Below are positions 10,300 through 20,500 of a stretch of DNA of 23,461 bases, piece by piece. Below the pieces are notes generated by a model, which was not told the DNA's origin, did not search any database, and saw nothing but the letters and a program-made list of their open reading frames with translations. The DNA comes from Spongospora subterranea (lineage: Eukaryota > Endomyxa > Phytomyxea > Plasmodiophorida > Plasmodiophoridae), in the NCBI GenBank assembly GCA_900404475.1, contig OUQQ01000297.1, positions 1 through 23,461 on the forward strand. Direction: 5' to 3'. Each line of letters starts with the position of its first letter. Within the stretch, counting starts at the first letter, position 1. The position numbers and the translations under genes are program-made.

Positions 10300-11917
10300 A
10301 TGTCAGGGAACTATCAGGCCGCCGGCAAATTACTCAGAGAGATGATGAACCGGCGTGTTGGACTCAAGACACTCATGTTCAATTCTGATAAGCGTTCTGT
10401 GTTATTCAATAATCGTTTAGTGTTCGCCCTTGTATGTCAAGCAATTAAATGTAAGCTGATAACTGAGTCGACGATAACGGCTGTTTTTTCAATTTGGAAA
10501 CCAGATCATGATATCATTGCCCGACTAATTGCCGATACGCCGTTATATGGTCTAGCTCGTGAGCCATCAGGCAAGTACACAATTATCGTTATGGTGTACG
10601 ATCTTCTTTTCGGCAAGGGGTGTATTATTGGTGGAGGATCCCTCCGCCGATCTATCATGGAAAACTCTGCCGTGTTAAAAGAAAAAGTTTTGGCGGAAAA
10701 AACAAAGTTACATATAACGGAGAACGAGCATCTATTGCCGGGACATTACCGACATTCCCAAACCCTTCTCAAGTATGCTCGCGTTAATACGCTGAAGATG
10801 AACCTGGATGATGCAATCTCTTCCATGGCTGCTCTAAAAGATGTTAAATCATCTAAGCAGTGCTCAGTCGAGCAGTGCTCAGTCGATATCGACTCAGATA
10901 TTCCCAGCCTTCTCCGTCTACCATCACATTATGATCTCCATGATAATGAACTTGTCACCAATGGTAGTATAATATTGCAAGATAAAGCGTCTTGTATGCC
11001 AGTCCATGTTCTCTTGGATTCTCCTCAACAGATCCATCATGTTATAGACGCATGCGCTGCGCCAGGTAATACCATAGTGCGTCTATATCGATCTCGTTAT
11101 TCAGGTTAATGGTTAGGCAATAAGACCACACAGCTAGCTGCCGGGTTAGTTGACAAAGTCCATGCTTTTGAGCGCGATTCCAAGCGTTTCAAGCTTCTCT
11201 GCAGTCGTGTTGAACGTGCTGGAGCTGGGCATATAATCACTCCAGTTCATGCCGATTTTCGTACGTCTTCCCCAACTGATCCAGTATATGAGGATGTTGA
11301 TGCAATTGTTGTCGATCCTAGTTGTTCAGGGTACCAGCTCGTTCATTGCCAGTTCAACTCGCGGTGCTAAATCTCTTTTGTTCAGATCTGGTTTAGCTCA
11401 ACATCGTATTGAAGCGTCACTGCAGCTCGCTTCCACAACGAAAAGCGATTTGTATAGACTTCAGAGGCAACAGGTTGAACTGATTATGCATGCGATGAAG
11501 TTTCCTGGTGTTAGAAGGATCACATATTCAACATGCTCCGTTAATCGTGAAGAAAACGAAGATGTGGTGCGCATTATTCTGAGACGCTCTCCAGGATGGA
11601 AATTGGATAACGCGATGCCGTCTTGGCCATGCCGTGGATGGTCATCAGTGTTTCCTGGCGCCGAACATTGCATTAGATCATCACCTGAAATGGGAACCCA
11701 TGGATTTTTCGTCGCGCTTTTCGTCCGAGTGCCGGTAGATCAAACCGCACCTGCCGATTTACTTCCTATGTCGACGAAATTAAGTCCAAGTCCAATTGAT
11801 GAAAAAAGGGCACCGATACGTTCACAATCAGGATCAAGAATCAAGGCCAATCAGAGTATCCAGAACAGAAGACGGGGGAAACGCTGCCTATTAAACCCTT
11901 CTAAGTTTTTATCGTAG
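10300..11917 (+). CDS. NSUN5: NSUN5/Rcm1 25S-28S rRNA m5C methyltransferase
   Basis: SAM-dependent enzyme that methylates one conserved cytosine of large-subunit rRNA in the nucleolus (yeast Rcm1). Exons are 10300-11065, 11117-11330 and 11386-11917, giving 503 residues. The N-terminal half shows family blocks ALVCQAIK, VYDLLFGKG and YARVNTLK. NGSIILQDKASCMPVHVLL leads into the SAM-binding motif DACAAPGNKT (about 250-259). VVDPSCSGSG holds one conserved Cys (about 325) and TYSTCSVNREENEDVV the second (about 377), the catalytic pair of RNA m5C methyltransferases. FPGAEHCIRSSPE and GFFVALF close the fold. A basic, Ser-rich tail of about 60 residues follows, as expected for a nucleolar protein. 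Introns are 51 and 55 bases. The start is the first ATG and is plausible, though not fixed by conservation. Confidence 0.94.
10857..10886 (+). repeat. In-frame 15-base tandem repeat inside NSUN5
   Basis: GCAGTGCTCAGTCGA is repeated exactly once, duplicating the peptide QCSVE/D in the variable linker before the catalytic domain. It keeps the frame and looks like a recent slippage event, so it may be polymorphic. Confidence 0.8.
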
Positions 11918-12205
11918 CCTATATAATTGGCCTAAAATAGGAGTAATTCTCATCAATGGGCTAATTTAGTATGAAAAGCCTGTTTTTGCTCAATGACAAT
12001 GTTATGGCGAAAGAGAATGGCGATTGTGACTTGTCAGTCCGTAGAATAAAGGTGTTGGTTAAAGGGATCCGAAGGCGGTGTCATTGGGTTCACCATTCCG
12101 GGGAGCATTGAAAGGCGCGATTGCCGGAATTGTCGTTGGGTGTGATCATTCATCCCGCGGTAGGTATTGCCTTTGACAGGTCCGGCGACAGCTGTATTTG
12201 ACCCG

Positions 12206-12497
12206 ATGTCGTCGTCTTATAAAGCGGTTGTAACTGGCAAGCTCAGGCTGAAGAAGCTGGTATCATCTCCTCGATTATAAGAATGATTCATGATTGTTTA
12301 ATACTTTCCAAATACAGGATTCGGCTCCTAATAAATCCATAAATAAAAGGAGAAAGCGCAAATCCAATACCAAGGCAGACAGTGGAGAACCTGTTGAAAA
12401 GGACGAAGATCAACCGTCGGTCAAACCGAATCCCGCTCAAACAACTACTATTGTTGACGAGCGTGAGAAAAAAAAAAGCGATCGATATTGTAAATAG
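12206..12497 (+). CDS. Small Lys-rich protein, FAM32A-like
   Basis: Exons 12206-12259 and 12318-12497, split by a 58-base intron (GTATCA...TACAG), encode 77 residues. The N-terminus YKAVVTGKLRLKKL followed by a Lys/Arg-rich stretch resembles FAM32A (DUF1754), whose members begin with GGKLKLKG and then a run of lysines and which in animals bind the spliceosome. The conserved FAM32A C-terminus (the F..Q..R..E..KK.A..SH block) is not present: the frame ends at TAG after EKKKSDRYCK. The protein is therefore either truncated, a divergent member, or a different basic protein. The stop lies only 33 bases from the convergent family X polymerase stop. The 288 bases between NSUN5 and this gene hold nothing I recognise. 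Confidence 0.45.
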
Positions 12498-12530
12498 TGT
12501 GGAGATAAATAATGAATCTGAGTATTTTAA

Positions 12531-14413
12531 TCATGTTTGGGATTGAGATTTGTCTTGTGATTGTTTATCTGTGCTAATCGGGGTGACTACAGCATTAGCT
12601 CGTTTACCAGGATCGATAAACACCAGTCCTAAAACGTCGAAGATGTCTTTTTCAGTTGGGCAATTGACGCAGGGCCCAAGTATGGATCTCCCCTGTTCAT
12701 CATAACGAGCCGGAAATAGGCCATGATCCCCTAACGAATAACCCTGCACAACGATCGTGTTATTGACAAGAGCCCTGACGTGACGACATCGGTAGAATAC
12801 CAACCATTTGTTTTGCATATAATCTCATGCTGCGAACGAACTGAGCGTCGCCAGTAAAATATGCCAATGCATATGGTCGCAACCACTTAGGATACATCTT
12901 GATGTCGATTCGACGATGGAGTGAGCTGCTGTTCAACTGGGCAATACCCATGTACGAGCATTTATCGAATTTCCCATTCGATGAAGACGGAAGCGCCAGG
13001 TGATCGGTCAGGAACCCTTGCGCTGTGAGATCGGTGATGAGGCTGTTGAGAATATGGTATAGACTCGTTTCGATATTATTAGTGGTTGGAGTAATGATCA
13101 TGTCGATATCGCCACACATGGGCTCATTCCTACGATATGACCCGCAAATCGTCATCAGACTGTTCGGAAACCTTTTGAGCAGCGCAGAATCGACCACATC
13201 TGCTAGTTTGGCAACCTCCTGTCTCGGCATCTTGATTTGCAGTTCATCGTGCACCTTGAGACACTTCTGAACCGCTAACGGAAGAGTGCTCTCAATCGAA
13301 CGGACATCGTCAATAGTTCTACACCCTTTCAACNCCTTTTGAGCAGCGCAGAATCGACCACATCTGCTAGTTTGGCAACCTCCTGTCTCGACATCTTGAT
13401 TTGCAGTTCATCGTGCACCTTGAGACACTTCTGAACCGCTAACGGAAGAGTGCTCTCAATCGAACGGACATCGTCAATAGTTCTACACCCTTTCAACCAT
13501 AACTCATTTGCCAGCTTATTGCCAACTCCCCAGATCGATGTGAACTTGGTCAACGCTGCCACTTTCTCGTCACTGTCAAGACTTTCCAGTTTTCCACATT
13601 CCCCGGTTGTCACAATCTCTTTGATCCTGGCGATTAGCTTTCCTCCAATACCTTTCCTAGTATGGAGAAACCTGTCCACATCCGCTTCTGTCTTCAATGT
13701 TTCCGTCAATGATCCCACAAAATTACGAGCTCGTTCATAAGCGCGCCGTTCGAACTCTATAAATACGTAGGGCATTGACGACACCGTAGGAAATGATCGC
13801 TAACAGTATTACCATTTCCCAATGCACCTTCAGCCGCTGCAATTCTGCCTAAAACATCAACAATTACTGGGTTCATTCGCGTCTGAACGGCCGGATTGGC
13901 GTCAGCATCTAAAGATTGGCTGAGTGATTGCGACTCTGGTTCATTATCAGTCGAATCCGATTTCGCGCTTGGCGACTGTGGCTCTGACGAATAGTTCGAC
14001 GAGAGAGATGACTTAGACTTCCATGTAAACATGTTCGAGGAAGGCAGCGTATGATTTTTGAGAGCCGATACAATCCACTCTGGGGTGTAGATCTTATTAT
14101 CTGGAAAATCGGTGTTTTTCACATCGGCATATTTGCTTTGAATCATGTGTGTGACATCAGCTGTTAATTCTTCTGATATCCTACCATCTTCATTAACACA
14201 GCCAATCAAAACTACTGAAACCTGATCCAGCTCTGCAGTTTACTTGCCATTACTGAGAATATTCCGAACGAGGCATGATCGTCTCGCGGCTGTTAAATCA
14301 GGTGCTGCGTTGGGCGATATAAAGAACGTCAGGCCCGAGAACAGAGTGCTTTGACAGCGAATCTCTTTGGATCGAGGTCGTTTGCATCCTTTGCCGGGCA
14401 ACACCGCGGCCAT
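12531..14413 (-). CDS. Family X DNA polymerase with N-terminal BRCT (Pol lambda/mu/IV type)
   Basis: Gap-filling polymerase for base-excision repair or end joining. Exons on the complement: 14254-14413 (alternative donor at 14270), 13813-14214 (alternative 14221), 12805-13756 and 12531-12743. Exon 3 contains a false 164-base duplication around the N at 13334; counting it once gives about 520 residues. The N-terminus has an NLS-like KRPRSK, then a BRCT domain (LFSGLTFFISP ... DVTHMI ... YTPEWIVSAL), then a Ser-rich linker. The 8-kDa domain has HhH motifs GIGGK and GVGNK. The palm has CGSYRR, GDIDMII (Asp 349 and 351), RRIDIKMYP (Asp 417) and YFTGDAQFVRSMR, ending with CPTEKDIFDVLGL. The residue at the dRP-lyase lysine appears to be Arg. 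The start at 14413 is preceded by an in-frame TGA nine bases upstream. Confidence 0.92.
13171..13497. repeat. 163-base direct repeat around a single N: unmerged contig overlap
   Basis: Bases 13171-13333 and 13335-13497 are the same 163-base sequence, separated only by the N at 13334. They differ at one position (13227 G versus 13391 A), which changes Pro to Ser in the encoded polymerase. The repeat spacing of 164 is not a multiple of three, so a single read-through breaks the frame, while one copy restores a continuous conserved protein. This is what two overlapping contig ends look like when placed side by side. The mismatch may be an allele or a sequencing error. Confidence 0.93.
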
Positions 14414-14708
14414 GGGATATCACTTTTCAAGCGCTATGGTCTGCCTGGCAGACGGCCGTTCACACTCAATGGCGAGTTCAATGGTGAGATATACGCCTGC
14501 AGACCAATCATGTGGTCGAGTCATGACATGCTGTGCAGTCCCAGTGGTCGGTGCTGGTCTCGCACATGGCGCTACGCACATCACTACGAACCTGAACAGT
14601 GTTTTAGGAGATACCGGAAGGAATTACTCAAGCGGCATACAAATGAGTTTAACGACCTCTTATATTTGGATTGAAACTGTATTTGTACTTAAATTAAACA
14701 TTCTATCT
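14414..14708. other. Spacer between VIPAS39 stop and family X polymerase start
   Basis: About 295 bases between two genes transcribed leftward; it should hold the polymerase promoter. Two long + frames cross it (14351-14674 and 14367-14837), but they run antisense into the first polymerase exon or the last VIPAS39 exon and match no family, so I leave them uncalled. Confidence 0.5.
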
Positions 14709-16706
14709 CTATTTTGTTTTATTGGAGCCTGCAATGACGCCATTGATCATTGTCATTATTCGGGCTTTTTCTTCTTCCGGCAAAGTCATTCTATTAATCG
14801 TATCCTTCATGGTCTCCAGTCTTCCTTCACCCTTTAGTGTAAGCAATGCCTGTTTTAATATCAGCCGATTATATAGACCAATAACACTAGCCCATTAATT
14901 CGAGAAAACCATACCTGAGCGGCAATTTCGAACAGTTGATGATTCATGCATATTTCATATCGCTCTTCTAAGTTTTCAATCATTGCAGCATATTTAATCA
15001 TATCCGCTTTTGGTCCACCAAACCTGGGCAATCCATTTCAGTCCGAATGCCAAGCAATATAGCAATCTCACTTACTCCGCATAGACTTCCACGAACGCGC
15101 GGAATCCAATGATACATTTCGATTTTCTTGTGAACGTGGTCTACGTGTTCAAGAAAATTAGTAAGGAATCTCGCGCTGTTGAACGTTGACCTTTTTCACC
15201 AGCGCATTGACTCCTAACCAATCGCCAACCTGTGCACGTGCGCGTAAAGCAATCCAAGTATAGGTCTTCTTGCCGATCTAGAGAGGATTCAACTTGATAC
15301 CAAGCGGCTTAGTTCATTTTTGAAAATCAACCTGGAATGCATCTCTGATCCCTTTAGCATGGGATAACTTTCCTTTTTGTGCATTGCCGTGGTAGGTAAG
15401 GCAATACCTGTTTGTGCTGTCAGCATACTACCTCACGATCTGATGTATACGTATGGACCTCAACAAATTGATGACCGGTAGTCCGATAACATTCCATCGA
15501 GGATGTGTAAGCCAGATCTGGTTCGTGCCAGTTTCCGCTAGCTGGAGATCCCATTCCTATTTATCCACGTTATGACAATCCAGAGATAAAAATCATATTT
15601 GTACAAACTTCAATACTTATTTGCCGTTTCAATAAAGAATGAAGATCGGCTGTATGTTTACAAAGGAATGTTAACTCTGGCCCCTTTGACTGAGTGTTAT
15701 GAGCTTCTATAAACCGTTGGCAATCAGCGATGGCTGCAAGACGAGAGTTGGCCTGCATATTTTACAGGATGAATAACATCGAAGTGAGCTGTAAATGACT
15801 GTCATTATTACGTCTTTATGAGATGTCGCGATGTTCAACATGTGAAGAGCAGCGTTATCCAGTCGATTTAGCGCCGTATATCTGAATGCCCAGAGTATTA
15901 TAGATTGGAACTTATCAGGCCATGTCTTACATTCTAATTAATACCGAAGAATTCCTTACGCTCTCGAGATGCGACAGAAACGCATCTAAAGCGACGGGAT
16001 GATCTTTAAGAATTTGAAGAAATAAATGTTCTTTTAGAGTTTCGAACATAAATATTGTCACTTCGAGGATAATATCGCTATTTTCTGGTGATCAAATTAG
16101 CTTTGATCCCATATAATGATGAAGATTATGTACCGGTGTTCAGCGCGCCTGCAATCAGCATTCTTTTTCGAAACAAACTCCTGCAGGAATGCATCGGAGC
16201 ATAGTCATTTATAGCCGCCCTTTCTAGTACAAACGCAATGGAAGGTGGTCCATTTGCTGGCAGTGTAGGCGATAGCTTAGCAGCGTCCAGTTGACCTAGT
16301 CAGCTAATTAATACCGAGTATTCATAACTATCATAATATGAATACTTTGAAGAGAAGCTACCTGAGAGCGAAGTTTTTCCAAGACAGAAATATGATCACC
16401 CTGAAAAGAAGATTGACAGGGCGACACCGAAGAGCCTCTAGGTGTAGTAGCATGAGAAGGATCCACAGACATACTGCTTCCAAGAAAGACGTCGAATGGA
16501 TGTGATGAGGATAGATGAGAGATTTTTCCAGAAGTAGTCGATGGAACAGCTTTGGGAGGTACTTCCGTATGGGAAACCCGTCTCGCAGGAATTGATACTT
16601 GAGGGGATGTCTTCGGTGCGAAAAAATCAGCGAATGGGTCATATTTCTGATCGGGGTCCTCCGACGTCACGCCATCCCAATTCAAACCTGGTCCGGTTGG
16701 AACCAT
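14709..16706 (-). CDS. VIPAS39: VIPAS39/SPE-39 (Vps16B-like) endosomal trafficking protein
   Basis: Partner of VPS33B in animals (CHEVI complex), acting in endosome and lysosome-related trafficking. Exons on the complement: 16346-16706, 16134-16295, 15960-16084, 15812-15910, 15609-15752, 15459-15556, 15332-15407, 15191-15277, 15076-15140, 14915-15023, 14709-14849. They sum to 488 residues, against about 493 in the human protein. The Ser/Pro-rich N-terminus leads to a coiled coil (ISVLEKLRSQVASLQS) and then a Vps16 C-terminal helical domain. Good matches include ILEVTIFMFETLKEHLFLQI, LLKRQISIE, TWIALRARAQVGDW and GFRAFVEVYAE. The last domain ends in PEEEKARIMTMI, like human SAEEEKIDALL. The Vps16 beta-propeller is absent, which separates it from VPS16 proper. 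Introns are 49-65 bases. Exon 8's donor is the least certain. Confidence 0.85.
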
Positions 16707-17126
16707 CGATTGCGATTGTGGTGACGAAGAGCACAGCAGATAACAGTGTGATGGGATGGGTCAAGGGGCTGCACCTCATTCGGTAACCGGTAATGACTCC
16801 ATGACCCATCCCCCATATACAGACTACAGATCACACTAAACCGTGACCAACTACCGTATCGTCTGTAGAACAAGATGGGCCAATGACGGGACAGTAACGT
16901 TTGATAGGGAGTTAGCGATACAGTTCATTTAAACACCAGTAGGACATGACACCACAATCGGAAAGACAATGTGCAATTAGGGATTCTCGAGGAGAACAAA
17001 TTAAATCGCCATGACCTACGATTTCAATGATATGATGAGGATATGTATACAATATCTTGAAGGGAATTTCGGGGCAGGAGAATGGACGTAAAGAGATTGT
17101 CTTATTGTGGTGGCGGACGGGCGCAC

Positions 17127-17141
17127 CGGCACTCAGTGCCG
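17127..17141. repeat. Perfect 7-bp hairpin
   Basis: CGGCACT-C-AGTGCCG is a perfect inverted repeat with a one-base centre, so as DNA it is a near-palindromic protein-binding site more than an RNA hairpin (the loop would be too tight). It lies 27 bases before the triple repeat, whose units also contain GTGCC. Confidence 0.6.
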
Positions 17142-17167
17142 TGGGTGGAGCCGTATACTCTAGTGCT

Positions 17168-17234
17168 CGGGCATTGCCACGAACCTGCCAGGGGCATCGT
17201 CACGAAAGTGCCTGGGGCAATCACGAAGTGCCGG
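17168..17234. repeat. Three imperfect tandem copies of a 23-base unit
   Basis: Units at 17168-17190, 17191-17213 and 17214-17234 share the pattern GGGGCAnnnnCACGAAnnTGCC; the third is two bases shorter. The GC-rich repeats stand out from the AT-rich surroundings. They could be an array of factor-binding sites for RFC1 or VIPAS39, or a degenerating minisatellite. Confidence 0.65.
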
Positions 17235-17363
17235 GTAGTTATTTCAGGTGCAGTTTTAAACGAGATAGTGCTTTTTCGAGGAGTTTTGATTGCGCGGTCT
17301 GACGGGTCCGGGTTCGTTGAACAATTTTCAAATAAGCGCGATTCTCTTTTCAGGCATCTGCCG

Positions 17364-17408
17364 TAATCGTGCAATAATAATGCATAGTTGCACTATTATG
17401 CACGATTA
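17364..17408. repeat. AT-rich inverted repeat, 10-bp arms with alternative inner pairing
   Basis: TAATCGTGCA (17364-17373) pairs with TGCACGATTA (17399-17408). Past a single-base bulge the stem continues for five more pairs. An alternative inner stem GTGCAA (17369-17374) with TTGCAC (17388-17393) competes with it. It sits about 190 bases before the RFC1 ATG. Confidence 0.65.
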
Positions 17409-17594
17409 AAATGCGCCTGGCACTTTGTTTACCTGACAGGTTTATATATTTCTGTTTTAAGTAAATTTTGGTTGGCGACTCAATTCTCCTGACACAATCT
17501 CATATATTATGGCATCCACCCCCGCACAAGCGATCTCTGTCAATGCATCGCTTGCTGAAATAAAATTTGTGTTTAGGGATTTCGACGTAAAACA

Positions 17595-20500
17595 ATGGCG
17601 AAAAAGCAATCTCAGATGCGTGATTTTTTCAAGCCATCAACATCATCTGTTGATCCAAAACCTAGGCTTAACGGAACTTCAAAAATCAAAGAAGTCGAAA
17701 CTATCTCGATGAACAACCCGATGGAATTGTCTCAAACGAAGTCCAATTCTCTAGGCAAGGCAGCCAACGATCCAGGTCCTGTGCCAGAGCGTCTCGAATC
17801 TAAACAAGGATTGGACAAGGCAAAAAGAAAAAGCTCAGGACGTTCAAAGAAAAACGGCAGTGAAGACATCAAAAATGACGTCGAACCCACAGATGAGGAG
17901 TCCGATAGTATTACGAAACCTGTTCCTAAAGTCAAATTACCTAACCCAAAAAAAGGTGCTGCGGTTCAGAAGAAAGGCGTTGCAATCACCAAGAAAGGCT
18001 GTACAAAGGTGTCACAACCAAAGCTAAGAGCTCGGCTAACGATGGGCGGGTCCAGAAAAAAAAAAGCAGGCAACGAAGAATATTACAATGACGATAGCGT
18101 ATCGGAAGACAGTTCTGATGACGTTCAAATCACCTCCAAACATGTTAATCGCCGACGAATCACTATCAGTGATGATGAAGATGATGAGCCAACAAAACCT
18201 AAGGAGAAGCCTGTTCGAGATGCGGTCACTGCTACTCAAAAATTGGTCACTGACTACGCTGAACCGATCAAAGGTCCAATTCAACATCCAAAGCCCAAAC
18301 AGACTGCACCTAAAGAGTTCATCTCCAGCAAAGACTTTTTTTCTTCTGTTAAGAGTCGTGGCGCTATTGCACTGTTAGTTTCATCAAACGCTTCGTCAGC
18401 CTATTGATCATGTTTTCAACAGCAAGCCCATAAATGATCCTATCAAGCAAGTTTTTCCTGTTGAAGGTCAAACCGAGGCAGCACTGTAAATCGACACCTT
18501 GTTTTTTGTTCGTTTTTATTCTCATCGATAACGTTCTACAGTTCCATTATTTCTCCTTCTCCCCAGGGTCTCGAAGAAACACCTTCTCAACCATCCATCA
18601 ATGGTGCCAATTGTTGCGCGCCTCTTCATTCAGTGTCGGAGCCTGTTTACCAACTGGGCCATCAGATCAATTCGCCATTACACGCTCTCAGGTTTGTCGC
18701 CTTGTTCGTGCCTTTATTGCTTCTAATAATCATTGTTAAGCACTGATAAAAAGAAAAATATCGTATCCATGGATACCTTAGCCGACGCATCGGTCCATAC
18801 AGGTTAGTTAGTTGCATCTCAACCCAAAGTTTTTTTTCAAATTCTAATTAAACAGATATCGGCAAATCAAATCCATCAAAAGCGGCTGGTGGGAATGAAG
18901 TTGAAGTTCCGATGGTTGTTGATAAGCCCAGTTATCGGTAGGTTGTGTTCATATGTCATTCCGTTCTCTTGACGTTTGCTGGGGACTATCAGGTCATACC
19001 AAAGGCCACCACCACCGAAACTAGGGCAAACAGATATCCCCCAGGTTTGTTGCGATTATAACTGTAAGGTGTTGCAATGATATTTGTCATAGGGACAGCC
19101 GAACTGCTTATTTGGAAAAAAATTTGTTGGTTATCAACTGGCGACAATTTTGTGTGGGTGCTGATTTGTTCATGTAAGGTTATCACTGGAGTTCTTTCAT
19201 CATTAGAGAGAGATGACTGTGCAGATTTGATCAAAAGCCTCGGCGGGTTGGCCAATACATCGTCTTAAACCACCATCCTGCGCATTGACCATGTTTAGGG
19301 CGGTCACCACAAACGTCTCGTCCAGGACCACCCATCTCATCGCTGGAGATGAGGCTGGGCCGAAAAAAGTCAGCATGGCTAAAGAAAAGGGCATTCCGAT
19401 CATGAACGAAGATGAACTGTTCAAGCTGATATCCTCATCATCGTCAATTACCAATTCATCTGCTCAATCGGTATTTGATTGCTACATATGCGACTTGTCA
19501 CGTCTGGCCAGTCATTCACAGATCGCATTTACATTTTATCGCTTAGGGCAACTCTAAAATCAGCAAAGCCAAGCAATTGCCCGTATTGCAAGCAGCTATG
19601 TCTGGACCGGACACGTTTTTGATGTGGGTCGATAAGTATAAGCCGACAACCTCGTCACAACTTTGCGCAAACGCAACTCTCATCACAAAATTGAGTCGGT
19701 TTTTGAAGGACTGGTATGTTGGTCGTTCTCCGACTGTCGAAGTTGGTGAATATTGTCTCAGGCCGAACACAGACGCCGGAAAGCATGCTGTATTGCTAAG
19801 TGGTCCTCCAGGGATTGGAAAATCATCAGCAGCAGGGATTTGTGCTAAAGAAGCGGGATATACTGTTATTGAGATGAACGCCAGTACAACACGTTCAAAG
19901 AAGTCGTTGCTCGCCCATACGAAAGAGGTTGCGTAGTTGTCGCAAGCATCTGCTAAACAACGATTATTGAATTGCCCAACAGCTCCTGCAGAGTCACAAC
20001 ATCTCCAGGTTTTTCACGTCGTCTTCATCTGTGTCAGCGAAAGGTTCTATGGGCAAAGTAAGGTTAGCTTGCAACGTTCGGTCTCGATATTCATTCTTTC
20101 GCAGAAAACTGTTTTGATAATGGACGAAGTTGATGGTATGTCCAACGGTGATAGGGGAGGTATGCAAGAGCTGTATTTACTGATCAAAACGACCAAGGTC
20201 CATTTTTACATGTCTCCTGTCAAGTCCTTACTAATGTCTCCGGTGTAGATTCCCATTATCTGTATTTGCAATGATCGCAACAGTATGAAAGTAAAGACGC
20301 TAGCGAGCTACTGCATTGATCTCCGGTTCCGGCGGTAAACGTCTAACAACTATCCATACGTGTTCGTGGTTACCCACGCTTTATAGGCCGATGGCGACTC
20401 AGATTGCCCAGCGAATGCAGTCCATTGCTAAAGCTGAAGGTGCTCAACAACTGCTGGATATTTGATTGAGGATTCTAATAGCAAGTAGGCCTGGAAATTG

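Larger units (their letters stand above)
16707..17594. other. Divergent intergenic region VIPAS39 / RFC1 with repeats and hairpins
   Basis: The largest spacer in the window apart from the left end, about 890 bases between head-to-head genes. No ORF in it resembles a protein. It contains a perfect short hairpin (17127-17141), an imperfect triple 23-base repeat (17168-17234) and a longer AT-rich hairpin (17364-17408). A GGTTCG at 17311 recalls a tRNA B box, but no cloverleaf can be folded around it. Both promoters should lie here; the structured part could also be a noncoding RNA gene. Confidence 0.45.

Noticed and set aside
11249..11385. Continuous NSUN5 frame starting at 11249
   Set aside because: It reads through the 55-base intron 11331-11385; splicing joins DPSCSG to SGLAQHR as in the family.
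13171..13497. A real tandem duplication inside the polymerase gene
   Set aside because: The N at the exact boundary, the frame break and the near identity fit unmerged contig ends better.
14351..14837. Two long + strand open frames (107 and 156 codons) between the polymerase and VIPAS39
   Set aside because: They run antisense across the first polymerase exon or the last VIPAS39 exon, both strongly conserved, and neither matches a family. They are shadows.
14709..16706. Calling the gene VPS16
   Set aside because: There is no room for or trace of the beta-propeller; length and block spacing fit VIPAS39/SPE-39, including the TTFTRKSK-IIGF region and the EEEK end.
17300..17325. GGTTCG resembling a tRNA B box
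   Set aside because: The following bases do not complete the B-box consensus, and no acceptor or anticodon stem can be formed around it.
17057..17374. Overlapping ORFs on both strands in the RFC1 upstream spacer
   Set aside because: They cover the tandem repeats and hairpins and look like GC-rich repeat translation, with no domain.
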